A stretch of 64,000 bases of DNA, taken from the NCBI GenBank assembly GCA_030374805.1, contig JARGSG010000059.1:186001-250000 (forward strand), in the 5' to 3' direction. Under the pieces are notes generated by a model. That model was not told the origin of the DNA. It made no database searches and saw nothing but the letters and a program-made list of their open reading frames with translations. The position numbers and the translations under genes are program-made. Source of the DNA: Gracilaria gracilis. Taxonomy: Eukaryota > Rhodophyta > Florideophyceae > Gracilariales > Gracilariaceae. Below, piece after piece: positions 21,385 to 32,270 of the stretch; position 1 is the stretch's first letter; every line of letters begins with the position of its first letter.

Positions 21385-22257
21385 ATGACGGAAAATACAA
21401 GTATTGTCATCGATCGCACATCTATAACAGGTTCACGAGAGCTGATCGCCTTATGGAGGCATTTAATATTGACATTGTTAAATGAACGAGAGGCAAACGG
21501 TTCATTTTTGCCATCATTTGTCTCGCAATGTGCTCCGAAGATATGGTTTTGTAACACGCTGCTGACAGCAGGTGTGTATGAGTTGGAGCCAGCGAATGGT
21601 GTGGTATATGTTTCTGCTGAAAGTGGTGTCGGCATTGGGTCTATGGCCGATAAGTACAATGCGAAAAAGGTGGAAGTGTTTCTTGACGAGGATCTGGATT
21701 CGTTTGACGATACTCTCAAAGAGAAACTCTATATATCTCCCGGTCACGTCATCAAAGTTTTTATTCCCATGTGCATCAATAATAACCATTGGGGAGTTAT
21801 GGTTGAAATGGAGAAGGGGGAAAATAACTGGAGAATCTACTGGGGGGACAGTTTTGGAATGAAAATGACGGATGAGAGATTCAGGTTTATTATTGCGCCG
21901 ATAGAGTACGCATTGAAAACTACTTTCGACTGGGAAATATCCTCCAGGAACTTTATGCTCTACATAATGAAGGACCCCAAACAACAGGACTCGGATAGTT
22001 GTGGAGCTTACGTCCTTTCCCTCCTGTCGCATTTCTCTCGCTCCCGTGGACGAATACCGAAGGCGAAATTTAAAGATGGGTACAACGCAAAACTAACGGA
22101 GCGTTATAGGTCGGCGGCCGCAGAGTGTCGCTTCACCTTAGTGAAAGAAACTGCATTTCGACCCGATATGGCGTTCACAAATGAGAGTATGCTCAGTGAG
22201 CTTCAACGTGATTCTCGGGAACGGGTCTATGCTATGCGCCATCAAAGAGTTGTGTAG
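21385..22257 (+). CDS. Ulp1/SENP-type cysteine protease (C48) carried by the MULE
   Basis: An intact 290-codon frame from ATG 21385. The C48 catalytic set is visible: His in NNNHWGVMVEM (residue 135), Asp in IYWGDSFG (155), a Gln at about 200 and Cys in DSDSCGAYVLSLL (206). The family removes SUMO or other ubiquitin-like tags from lysines in the nucleus. It stops with TAG at 22255-22257; the frame continues open after that stop into the N-terminal part of the transposase gene, so the two may once have been one polypeptide or a closely spaced pair. In plants, MULEs with Ulp1 genes form a known class; this would be a red-algal counterpart. The catalytic residues look intact. Confidence 0.8.
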   Translation: MTENTSIVIDRTSITGSRELIALWRHLILTLLNEREANGSFLPSFVSQCAPKIWFCNTLLTAGVYELEPANGVVYVSAESGVGIGSMADKYNAKKVEVFLDEDLDSFDDTLKEKLYISPGHVIKVFIPMCINNNHWGVMVEMEKGENNWRIYWGDSFGMKMTDERFRFIIAPIEYALKTTFDWEISSRNFMLYIMKDPKQQDSDSCGAYVLSLLSHFSRSRGRIPKAKFKDGYNAKLTERYRSAAAECRFTLVKETAFRPDMAFTNESMLSELQRDSRERVYAMRHQRVV

Positions 22258-22350
22258 GAGACGGTGAGATCCTCGCTAGGAACGGGTCGCGCAGTACGCT
22301 TAGAAGGGGGGGCAACGTTATCTCAGAGCCTGAATTTCAATCGCCTATTG

Positions 22351-25300
22351 ATGGACTCAGAAGACGCTGCTGTCTCCCGTAAACTGGGATCGGTGCGAGG
22401 GCGAGCAGGGATGCCGAGAGGAAAGAAAGGATCAGAAGGAGATACTAATGGGAGTGTGGAACATAGCAATGATCTGTCTGGAGAAGAGAAGGGAGGCAAT
22501 GATGATTCTCAGCACCACGGGTCTGTGTCAGTATGTCATGGTGCACAGAGGAATCTCAAGGTCCTGGATCCGTGTACGCATGAAGTGGACGTGATGGTTG
22601 TTTCAAACCTGCCACAATTCCTTTATGATCTCATGCTAGAAGGTTACCGGTATGGCGTCCACCTCGGCAGGGAATTTGCTCGTGTAGCAAAGTATCGGTA
22701 CTCTTGCCGTGTTCGATTTCTGAGGTATAAAGCCTTTCCAAAGGGCAGTGGTTCCAAGGCCAAAATCATAGCAAAGCTGTTTGCGGACTTGCGGGGATGG
22801 GAGGTGACGGGGGAGAGTTCTCACAACCACACAAGAGAGAACATTGTGTCGGAGACAAAGATGAATTCCAGGGTGAAGTCTATCAGGTCATCAATCAAGG
22901 GTGGTTGTAGGACCGAATTGAGGATCCCACATATTCATTTCACTCCCGAAGACAGTTCCCCGTCGCCGCGACGAGATGTTCATACCCTCGATCTCCCCGA
23001 CACCATCATAGAAAATAATAAGGATATCACCATCATCAGCAGCGATAGCGACGAAGAGGATTTCATGTCTGTAACAATTCCTAGCAGAAACCTCGTTAAC
23101 GTCACATACACACAGACCAGCATGGCACACCTGTGTACTGAGGGAGGAAACGAAATCATTGAAGATGAAATCATTGAAGACGGCAACGCGAATATCGATG
23201 GGTCGGGGGACATTGATTGTGATGGGGTATCTTACAGCGTAAGTGAAATTGCATCTGTGAGACGTCGAATTAATTACTCTAACTGTTTCGTATATACATA
23301 TGTATGTTGTTTCCGCAGAGAACAGAACATATTCATGCCACAGAATAGAGAAGAGAGAATTCAGAAGATACCAGTGACTCAGAATGCGAGAGCGGATGTG
23401 CGGCAGCTAGGGACGACGACAATGGCATGGAGTACAGCTTTGACCGTGGACACACTGAAAAGGAGTGTGTTCGAGGCGGTTTCGCGGCCTATCTTTCTTC
23501 AGTTCAAGGAACCACGGTAGACGACACACTAAAACATTTGCAGTACATCTCTGAGTGTTTCGGCTATAGTTTAAATGTGAGGGACTCCGTCTATAAAAAT
23601 GTCCCAGGGCAACGAACGTTGAAGAGAGGATTCCTCGTGTGCTCTCTGAGCAAACGTCAGGACATAAACTGCCCGTATTCATTCCGCCTTCATCGAGTGA
23701 GGATCACATCCGATGAACATGGGAAGAGAGGGGGGGGGAGTGGGGCTTTTGCTACGACCTATCTAAGGCGCATCATAATCACTCCCCTAGATTGACTGCG
23801 TTGCACCGTAAGCTCCCACCACGCATGGAGCAGGAGGCGTATCATTTATATGACAAACTACGGATGCGGTACACAGATATACTCATTTTCCTGGAGGAAA
23901 CGTACAATATCAAAGTAGACAAAACGCTTTTCAGGAAGCGCTTGAAGTATTTGTCGGATGGACGTAATCCGAAAGACAAGGAGTCATTTACATTGTATGG
24001 GAACCTTTTGAAACTGAAGGCCGAGAACGATCGAAAAGTTGTGTATTGCAGCACAGACGAGGATCATAACCTACATTACGTGGCTTGGTCCTTTCAGAAA
24101 TGGATTAGGGATTACGAACGATATGGAATAGTACCATGCGTTTCTGTTGACTGCAAAGCTGTCGCCAATCAGTTCGGAATACCTCTCGTAACAATAAATG
24201 ATCGTGACAACTACGGCAAGGTGACGATGTTCTTTATGGGCTTCTCACCCAATGAAACTAGTGAGAGTTTCGTATGGTTCCTCACCAAATTTAAAGAGGC
24301 TATGACTATGTCCCCCTCCAGTGTAGTCTTGGATCAGAGTATAACGTGTGTCAGTGCTCTTCGTGAAGTCTTTCCCACCTCCTACCTTACATTCGACGAC
24401 TGGCACTGGAACCAAAACCTGGCAAAGAACGTGCCGAGGTGGTGCCAAAAGATCAGCCGCATGCAATGGCAAGAAGCGATGAACAAGGATTTGTTCTCTA
24501 TGAGGAGCAGCCCCACAATTGAAGTGTTCGAAAGGAGAAGAGCCGAATTCAATTTCAAATACTTCACGAACTTTAACCAAACTCTGACAAAATGGTACAA
24601 GTTCTTGTATCACGAGTACCCTTCTATAATAAGTCTCTGTTACAAACTCGTTTATCTTCCAAAACGTTTCTTGTTTCAAGGCACCGGATACACTAAGTCA
24701 TCGAATTATAGGTATCATAAGCACATCCTGGATCGTCGAATTCCCCTTTCCAGAGTCCCAACGGAGATGCGAAACATAACAATCCGCCTGAACGAAGAGC
24801 GCAGACACAGAGACACTGCCGAGAATAAAACTCTCACGACAAAACTGGCCCAATCCCAGCTTCCCTTACCCCCAGATATTCGCGATGAACTCGTACTCCG
24901 TGTCACACCCTTCTGTATAACTCGGTTTCTGGAAAAAAGTGTCAAGCGAGCGACTACATACACAGTCACAACATTCTCTGTTCCCCGATCCATTGACGCT
25001 GACTGGCGCATGTTCGAGATTGATCGTGAGGATCTATACCTCCCTGAGTCCGCATTAGTCGCGATCCTCACGTTGAAATTGACTCGACGCCTCGCTACAC
25101 ACACAGCAGAGGACATTAATGGCGTAGAAGCGCGCCATGTCGCTTTATATCGAGACTAGGAGAAGAAGCTGCAAGCATGCAGCACCTGCGATAGAATGTG
25201 CTCCGACGGCTTCCCATGTTCCCATGTTACCCGAGTTTCAGTTGTGTACAATGAGATAGCACAACGCTGGCCAGATATGAAAATTGTTGTCGAGAACCGG

Positions 25301-26078
25301 TTCCAACTAGAGGATCTCTTCCATCCATATTGGTTCCGCGACACCACAACGTGGTTCATTACTGACATAATAAACCTCAGAGCAAAAATGGGCTCTATCG
25401 GTCATCAGGCCGCCGCCGGGATCCAGTAAAATATAGAGGGAATATTGCACGAAGGACGCAGAAGATTTAGAGACTCATCATATTCTTCGAGAAAGAAGTG
25501 TAAACCGGTTTCTGGCAGACATACGAGAAGCAAGGCAGAAAGAGCTAGAAAAGTATACATCGTGGTCTGATTGTCAGGGTATGATAGGCCAAATGCACCT
25601 CATCGCCGGAGGGCAAGGAGAGCTTGGACTGCGCATCTTGCGAAAGTACCTCAAGAAGGGATTGGCTCGTTTGAATGCTGGATTGTATGCCACTGGTCCT
25701 CATGTAGTGACGAAAGCTGTACCAAAAAGAGGTACTGCTCGCAATGAGTGTCCTGTTCTGAACAACGATTCAGATTTTAAATCGCAATTACAGGACCCCC
25801 CAAAAGTCCGAAACCCTAATAGGGGTGCTGTTCGGCAGAAAAGAAGAAAGAAGTCCCAGCTGGAGAAGAACTCAAAAAACAAGCGCTCACGCAGAAAGGA
25901 TAATGAAGCTGCGGCTTATGCGGTTTCCATTACTCAAGTGCCTGATGCAGGTGTGCTAGGCTCACGCGGGGTAGGACGGGAGTCAGAGATGAACAACACG
26001 ATTAAAGCCGCCGTTACTTTTGCAATGGCTATAGTCGATCATCCCGACCGACAGTATGTCGGGATGAAAAAGCACTAG
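22351..26078 (+). pseudogene. MULE (MURA) transposase, spliced, with broken frame
   Basis: ATG 22351 starts a long acidic N-terminal region with a SUMO-interacting motif (DITIISSDSDEED, about 23024-23062). An 80-base intron (23239-23318) leads into the zinc-binding domain of FAR1/WRKY-GCM1 type: Cys in GFLVCSLSKRQDINCPYSF, then, after a frameshift in the G-run at about 23728-23737, the His pair in KAHHNHSPRL. The MULE catalytic domain follows: Asp in VSVDCKAVANQ, Asp in SVVLDQSITCVSALREVFP, then FDDWHWNQNLAKNV. A SWIM zinc finger (CSTC...DGFPCSHVTRV, 25173-25226) lies after an in-frame TAG at 25157. A basic tail (DPPKVRNPNRG) at 25581-26078 is in another frame. A TAG also follows the acceptor (about 23346). 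The copy is inactive as read, though most motifs survive. Confidence 0.75.
23239..23318 (+). other. Candidate spliceosomal intron in MULE transposase
   Basis: Donor AGC|GTAAGT at 23239, branch-like TCTAACTG at about 23278-23285, pyrimidine-rich TGTTGTTTCCGCAG ending at 23318. The intron starts on a codon boundary, and its 80-base length moves the reading frame exactly into the frame of the downstream zinc-binding and catalytic domains. Host genes in the window appear intronless, so this is notable. Confidence 0.65.
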
Positions 26079-26148
26079 CGCGGTGATCGCGAAGAGAGGG
26101 GGAGCGGGGAGGGGGTTGTCTACAAATTTGGTCTGTTTTTAAATGTGA

Positions 26149-26393
26149 AATGGCGCGCTTTTACTGTTTGAAGTGGCGTGTGGCGGGGTGGAAGAGTGGT
26201 GTTGCCGTGGGCTCATCGCATCGCGGACGCGATGCGATAAGCTCACCGCAGATCTTGGCCAATCACTGACGGCGTTAGACAGGATCGTATTGCTGGCGCG
26301 CTACGAGTGGTCTGATCCTCGCATATGCGTTTCACGAGGATCGCCCTCGATTGGTGCGAGGATTCGGCGGCGATTTGAAATGTCTCACACATC
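26149..26393 (-). repeat. MULE right terminal inverted repeat
   Basis: Inverted copy of 20713-20970. Outer end reads CTCACACATC at 26384-26393, matching the complement of the left outer end GATGTGTGAG at 20713-20722. Confidence 0.85.
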
Positions 26394-27790
26394 ATGCATA
26401 GTAGTCTTCAAAAATATACGCACGGGGTCCTTTTTAGGAGAACGGCAACTTCCAAACGAGCAGTAATTCTAATATACGGCTCTACCACAAAAACACCAAT
26501 ACTGTAGTACTGTCAAACAGTTTCAACCAGTTTGATTTCTTATTAGAGCTACGATCTATAAAGAATTTTACATAAAGCAATGCAAAAATATACAAAAGAC
26601 TACAAAAAATGACGCGCACATCTACAGTACCATATACATTCAATGTAACATTAGACACCAAGAGTGAAGATTCATTTTCCTAACACATCAGTACCTAACC
26701 GGTTTCCATCACGCAGTGAACACCATGCCACGCCGCAAACAACTCACAATCGACGAAAAAGCACAAATTAGAGCACTCAATGCAGCTTAGCTGTCTTTGC
26801 AAGCAATCGCAACTCAACTCAATCGGTCTAAATCAGCAGTCTACAGATACTTGAAGAGGTTAAGCACTGGTATTCAGAAACCACGCTGTGGTAGACCTCG
26901 AAAACTGAACTCCTACGACGAACGTCTTATCAAAAGGACGCTTTCTAAATCGTCTACATCAGCACCATCTCTAAAAAAAGACCTGGATCTTAAAGTTTTT
27001 ATTTCAACAGTGACAGTGATACACAGGCTCAAAACGTTTGAGTACAAGAAGAAAAAAACGGCACCACTTTTGACTGAACATCACAGAGTCAAACGTCTAG
27101 AATGGGCCATGGCGCACAACCAATTTTATCCTCATGAATGGGACATGGTGGCTTGGAGTGATGAAAAGAAATTTAATGGATATGGTCCAGATGGATGGAG
27201 ATTTTATTTGCATGACTTGCGACACGATAAGAAAATTTTCTCTGAGAGAAAGAATGATGGTTTTTCATTAATGATTTAGGCGTGCTTTTCTGTTCATGCT
27301 AAAGGACGTCTGGTTTTTATTGATGAAAATATAAGTTTTGAAATATATGATGAAATGCTTAAGACACATTGGTTGCTTTCTATTGAGACATATCACAGTG
27401 ATACAATGATTTTTTTAGCAAGACAATGCTCCTATTCATGTTTTTAGTTACTTTGAATCATGGTTTATTGATGAAGAAATTCGGCTTTTGAAATGGACTG
27501 TACATTTGCCTGATTTGAACTCTATGGAGAATCTATGGAGTATTCTAAGCTACGGAGTTTATGATGACAATCGTCAGTTTGACACCAAACAGGCGCTTAA
27601 AGCCGCATTGCTAGAGGAATGGGCCAAGATTGACTTGTACGTGTTAACTATGCTAAACCGGTCTATGCCGCGCCGTTGCATGGCTGTAATGCAAGCAAAC
27701 GGTAAGAAAACAAAGTACTGAAACTACTGCTATCTTTTACAATCAATAAAGAATTGAATCGTTTGTTTATTTTTGACGCGGGCTATGCAT
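26394..27790 (+). mobile_element. Tc1/mariner element (dead copy)
   Basis: The segment ATGCATAG at 26394, with CAAAAATATACGC just inside, and the mirrored TTTATTTTTGACGCGGGC TATGCAT ending at 27790 look like short degraded TIRs around a Tc1-type transposase. About 1.4 kb is usual for the family. The inner TIR motif (GTC-TCAAAAATATACGC) recurs, inverted, at about 35005-35022 near the second Tc1 copy. The ends are approximate. Confidence 0.5.
26725..27721 (+). pseudogene. Tc1-type DD34E transposase (nonsense and frameshift)
   Basis: ATG 26725 (MPRRKQLTIDEKAQIRAL). A paired helix-turn-helix part is visible (LQAIATQLNRSKSAVYRYLK). The catalytic triad is present: D in VAWSDEKKFNGYGPDGW, D in QDNAPIH, E in DLNSMENLWSIL (D to E spacing of the Tc1 type). 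Damage: TAG at about 26788, TAG at 27277-27279 (a Trp position in the family), and a shift in the T-run at about 27410-27417 just before the second Asp. It stops at 27719-27721. It is not functional as read. Confidence 0.85.
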
Positions 27791-28450
27791 GGTCTTTATT
27801 TACTATTTGCATGTACATGTTCAGAATCTACCACTCATTGGAATAATTTGTGTTGAATACGCGCCACACACCCAAACAACCAGTCTGAGGACGGTGGATG
27901 ATGTAGTTAGAAGCAGGAGTCGAGTTTGAGGGTCGTGCTTGTATTTTTGACGACCACTGTACATTCTCCCCTCCCCTTGCAGGTGGGTTTTCTACCCGAG
28001 ACGACGGCCAAATGAAGGCGAACCAAACTGTAGGACTGAAGAAAGCCCGCCAAAACCGTTAGACATCGGCATTCAAATCTTATGAGCAGTTTCGGAGCTG
28101 GCGGAATGATTAGATCTGGAGCGTTCATATCCGAGGGGATTTTGGGTTTTTTTAATCACTAAAGCGACCCAATTTAGGCAACTGACCCATGTTTGCTGCA
28201 CCCGATGATATGGGCATTTCTGTGCATTTGCTTGGCATGTTTTATGTTATTATTTGTCCTGATTGTGCTTGTGAAATCAGGTTTCGGCGTTGTCGGCTCT
28301 GTGTGGTACTTTATTGGGCGACTCCGGAAATCACAACTTGCAAAATACTACGACGCAGTTTGTGATTTAAACGTGTTCGGTTGTGTTTTTGGCGTCTCCA
28401 TCTTCCAGGTTGGCTTCCATGAGCAACCCTCATGGAAGCAACCACACTTC
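27791..28450. other. Intergenic; small hairpin
   Basis: No gene that I trust. A 92-codon ORF at 28193-28468 is hydrophobic but unlike any family. A near-perfect 15-base-arm hairpin lies at 28408-28443 (GCTTCCATGAG/CTCATGGAAGC). TATTTTTGACGACCACTG at 27937 resembles the Tc1 inverted-repeat motif. Confidence 0.35.
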
Positions 28451-30020
28451 CAGTCGCAAACAAAATAAAGAGAAAAAAACCGAGCGAATTTCAGCAGGTT
28501 TCAGCAATTCCCCGTTTATGCATCCACGGCAAAATTTGTCGCGTATCAACGGTTCTTTACGGCTGGCAGAACCGCGCCAAGCGAACAGCGCATCGTCCGC
28601 ACCTCTGCCGCCCCACGTTCACACTACGCTCCTCAGCGCCACCACTTCTCGTTTCTAACGTCCGGTGTGCTTCTTCTCTTTGTCCGACAAACGTCTCTTA
28701 CTTTTCAACCTCACGCAGCTGCCCTGCGCCGCGGAATCACACCCTCGCTTCCGATCTGCCACCCCGCATTACCGCTTTACCCATTTCTGCCTCCCATTCC
28801 CTTTCCTACACCGCTTCCCGGTTTCTCTGTGCCGCAGCATCTTTTGCTGGCGCTCCTTGACGCGTCTGCCGCTCTCTACCACCCACGCTGCTTGGCTCTC
28901 CTTGTAACCCGTTCCCCTCGGGGTTCGCTTTGAGACACTAACACTGGTTCGCCCGCTCCCTTCGACCACCGCCGCTCTTATCTCTCCCGGCTACAACCGC
29001 TCACATCCGTCACCACTACTGCTCTGGATCTCTGCACCGCCTCGGCTCTGCTCTACTCAACGACACCGCTTGGGCCACCTTCTGCTCTTTCACTGCCAGC
29101 TCATTTCTCCGGCTGAACGTTACCGGTCCGCCCCCTCGGAAGGCAAAAGCTCTGCTTTCCCCATTCCCACCGCTTTGCCACACCTCAGTGCCACCGTTCC
29201 CGCCCCCCAACGCCAACGCCTTGCCTCAAAATAGTGCGGCAGTTCTCGCCCCCCCTCACCGCCACCGTTCTTAGCCCCCTTACAGCCACCCATCTGCATC
29301 TTGTCACTGCATCCACTCTTCGTTCAATTTTTCTCTCACCACCACAGCCCTAACCATTCCACTGACTGCACCCGCTCTGCCCCCGCCACCCCCAACATCA
29401 GCGCTCGGGCCCCCCCCCCCCCTCACCACCACCGCTCTGACCATTCCCAATAACGCCACCGTTTTGCCTCCGCCACCTTCATCACCGCCGCTCTGTCTCC
29501 TCCACCGGTCACCGCTTTCTTTCCCTCAACGCCACCGTTCTGCTCCCACCCCCATCACGGCTCTCCATTCTGCACAGCACCCCGGTCTCACCCGTTCTCC
29601 CTCGTGAATGCCTCCCTCCACACGGGTCGCCGATCCGTTCTGTCACTATTCAGCTCTGTTGCTCTGCGCCACCCCTTCCCGGCGCCAGCATTCTCCCGCG
29701 CTGCTATTTCAATCAGGTCCTTACCACACCTTCCCCCATTCTCAACACCAAGCCCTAGCGTCGCCGCTTTAACCTTCCACATTGTGGCTCCGTCCCCTGG
29801 CCCAAGTGCTCCACTCTCTACCTTCCCATTCCGAGCTGCCGCTCCGCCGCCCTTTCCTATCGTCCCGCCGCTTTGTTCTGCCGCTCCGCTGCTCTATTGT
29901 ACCACAACACCTGTACACTACCGCTCTGCCGATCCACCCAACCGACAACCACCTGTAGAAAGCGCTCTACGCATAGAAATCCTTCCCGTGGCCCTGCTGT
30001 CCGAGGTTTTCGCTCGTTGC
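28450..30020 (+). repeat. Pyrimidine-rich low-complexity tract
   Basis: About 1.5 kb of C/T-rich DNA with frequent degenerate repeats of CACCGCTCTG / GCCACCGTTC. Several ORFs of 60-140 codons arise from it with Ser/Pro/Arg-rich translations and no family features. It ends where the Myb/SANT gene of the Harbinger element begins, so it may be that element's 5' region. Confidence 0.5.
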
Positions 30021-30030
30021 CGTTCTGGTT

Positions 30031-31121
30031 ATGTCTGACCATAACAGACTCCACCCGTATGAGCTGATCGACAATCGGCAATGCACTACAGTGCCTTCAG
30101 CAAGAGAATCGAATACTCTGCCTAACGAAGCACATGATTGCAATAGTTTGCCACGGACTCACAATGACATTGCCGTCGTTGAGACGCCTCCTGCAGGACG
30201 TATTCTTCAGAACGTTGTCGAGTTGCCTGTTGCAGAAAAGTCGCTGAAAAGGAAGACTGCGAAGAGGGCTACTGGGCACCATGCTGCAAGTAGGAGAGGC
30301 AGCGGGTTTTCGCTCAGCGAGGTGGAGAATTTACTGGAATTACTGGAAGAGTACTTGCCGTTGGGAAGACAGGGGTGGGAAATGGTAGCACGACATCACT
30401 TGACGAGGTTTCCGATGCATCAGAGAACATCTGACTCTTTGAGACGTAGATTCTCCGCAATATGCCACACCCCAGCGCCTACGGGTGATCCGACAATTCC
30501 TAACTACATTCTAAGGAAATGACTGCGCGTGCGGATTTAGGAGATGGGGCCGAATCGGACGAGGAGTACACAGAGAACCTAGAGATGCCGACGGGCTCCT
30601 CCGATGGCCACGGAGCTCGCCTAGCAAACGGAGAGGAGGACGAAAAGCTGCAACCCGGAAAAAGGCAGACAGGGACACCTGGGTCAGGGAGTCCGGCATT
30701 CTCGCCCGGGTACACCCCATCGCCAGGACCACTAGTCCGCCGCAAGCTGCCGCTACCGAGGCGAGGCACTCAAGACGATCAATCAATCATGCAGCTCATG
30801 CAAATGACCATGATACAAGATCAGGCACGGCGACAAGCATAATTTGAAAGACAGGCTGCGGAGCGAGAGGCAGAATGCAAGCGACGGGAGGAGGAGCGGT
30901 CTTATCTAATGGAGGTAAGGGAGGAGGACAGGAGGCGTAGGGAAGAAGAGAGGGAGCGACGTGAGGAAGAGAGGCTAAGGTTCGAGCAGGAAAGGGCACG
31001 CAACGAGCGTACAACGCAGTTGATGATGATGGCTTTAATCGGTAAACCGGCTCCAGCAGTGGACAGTAATTCTGACCAGGAGAGAAATACAAAGAAGAAC
31101 ACGAACAACGATTCAATTTAA
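30031..31121 (+). pseudogene. Myb/SANT-like partner protein of a Harbinger element (two overlapping ORFs)
   Basis: ORF one (ATG 30031, stop TGA 30520-30522) has a Myb/SANT-like domain at its C-terminal half: GFSLSEVENLLELLEEYLPL, WEMVARHHLTRF, RTSDSLRRRFSAI, PTGDPTIP. This resembles the DUF6818-type domain seen in transposon-linked proteins. ORF two starts at ATG 30519, overlapping the first stop as ATGA, and encodes an acidic/proline-rich part and a long charged coiled coil (RREEERERREEERLRFEQER) to 31121, with one in-frame TAA at 30840-30842. The ORFs may be one frameshifted gene or a stop-start pair. Harbinger transposases need a Myb-type partner for nuclear import and DNA binding; the transposase lies convergently at 31113-32270, overlapping by nine bases. 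Confidence 0.6.
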
Positions 31122-32270
31122 TAGGTCATTAGCTTCTACGCTAAGGTGTGGCATGTACGGGCTAATGATTTGATCAATGCCGACAAGGCGGGACTTCAAG
31201 TTATGCAACAGTACAACATTTAGTAAAACAATCTTTCTCTCGCCACGTTCTTCATAGATAAATCTGTCTCGCAGCCGCGGAAAAGTGGACTTAAACGCTC
31301 TCATTCCCCATTCAGAGGCCTGCCGTGCTGACGTTGCCTCTCGCATATTTATCATTTCTGTCATTGTGCCATCACCTCCAGTAACACAGTCCTGAAACGA
31401 TTTGATTAAAAATGGATAATGGCCTTTGGAGAAAGCGGAATCCACGACGCAACGGCCCCCACACTGCAGGTATATAGTCTCCAACTTATCGTACACCTTG
31501 CCCCATTCAGCAATTACTGAATCGTGCATAGCTCCTGGAGCGTTAACGGCACAAGCAATCACCACACCATTTGGTGCAAAGACCAACACGTTCCCAACGT
31601 AATGGTCATGATGCCAACCATTGTAAAACATATTCTGAATGACAACATCTCCGCATTGCTCAAGATACAATTTTAGGCCATCGGCTACGCAGTAAACATC
31701 CACTAACGACGGGTGACGGTGAGCAAAAGCTTCCTGAAATAAAAATATTTCTTCCTGTGAGGGCATTCCCACTCGGGCTAGGTCATCTTTTCGCAGCACT
31801 TGGAAAACAATTCTCCTTCCGAAACGTAGAAACAAAGAGCAAACGGACCCTTTCACTCCAAAAAGCAGTGAAAGAACATATGTTGATCTCCTAGTACGGT
31901 TCCATGCTAGAACCAAGCCAAGACATCTTATTGAATTTAGCGAACGCGGGCGGCCAGCTGTTGGGTTACGTGTCAATATTGAAATATTGCCATGGGTAGA
32001 ATAAGGAGTTCTTGTGTTGTAAAGTAGTTCAAAACGTTTCAATATGTACCGGAATGAAACGTGATCAAATCCTGTTAGTGTGATGAGAGATTGGTTACAC
32101 CCTGATCCAAAAAGGATGGCAAAAGCGGATTGTTTCGGATGCTGCAACGCTTTTCGCGTGATTCTTCGGTCGAGTCTTCTTTGCGCATTGTACGAAATGC
32201 GACGGCGGAAGTAGTCTGCTTTTTTCTGTTTACGGAGAAGCAGGAGGGCAAGGAAAAGTTGCGTGAACAT
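31113..32270 (-). CDS. PIF/Harbinger (HARBI1-like) transposase
   Basis: An intact 385-codon frame from ATG 32270. An N-terminal helical region contains LITLTGFDHVSFRYILKRF, a family hallmark. The DDE_Tnp_4 domain shows first Asp in DVYCVADGLKLYLEQ, then NMFYNGWHHDHYVGNVLVFAPNG, second Asp in APGAMHDSVIAEWG, CVVDSAFSKGHYPF, and Glu in SARQASEWGMRAFKSTFPRL. These are the expected catalytic positions. Length and order match HARBI1. Its partner Myb/SANT protein is next door, convergent. No TIR with a 3-base target duplication was confirmed. This is the least damaged transposase in the window and might still be active if the partner is supplied elsewhere. Confidence 0.85.
   Translation of the reverse strand: MFTQLFLALLLLRKQKKADYFRRRISYNAQRRLDRRITRKALQHPKQSAFAILFGSGCNQSLITLTGFDHVSFRYILKRFELLYNTRTPYSTHGNISILTRNPTAGRPRSLNSIRCLGLVLAWNRTRRSTYVLSLLFGVKGSVCSLFLRFGRRIVFQVLRKDDLARVGMPSQEEIFLFQEAFAHRHPSLVDVYCVADGLKLYLEQCGDVVIQNMFYNGWHHDHYVGNVLVFAPNGVVIACAVNAPGAMHDSVIAEWGKVYDKLETIYLQCGGRCVVDSAFSKGHYPFLIKSFQDCVTGGDGTMTEMINMREATSARQASEWGMRAFKSTFPRLRDRFIYEERGERKIVLLNVVLLHNLKSRLVGIDQIISPYMPHLSVEANDLLN

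Larger units (their letters stand above)
20713..26393 (+). mobile_element. Mutator-like element (MULE) with long terminal inverted repeats
   Basis: Terminal inverted repeats (20713-20970 and 26149-26393) bound a Ulp1 protease gene and a MURA transposase gene on the plus strand. Long TIRs, a MULE-type transposase with SWIM finger, and a captured Ulp1-type protease are known together in plant MULEs. Length is about 5.68 kb. A clear 8-11-base target duplication was not found at these ends, and a Tc1-type copy begins directly at the right end. Confidence 0.8.

Noticed and set aside
20658-26466. Two similar ORFs (20658-20990 minus, 26173-26466 plus) sharing a protein sequence
   Set aside because: They are the two inverted copies of the MULE TIR, not paralogous genes.
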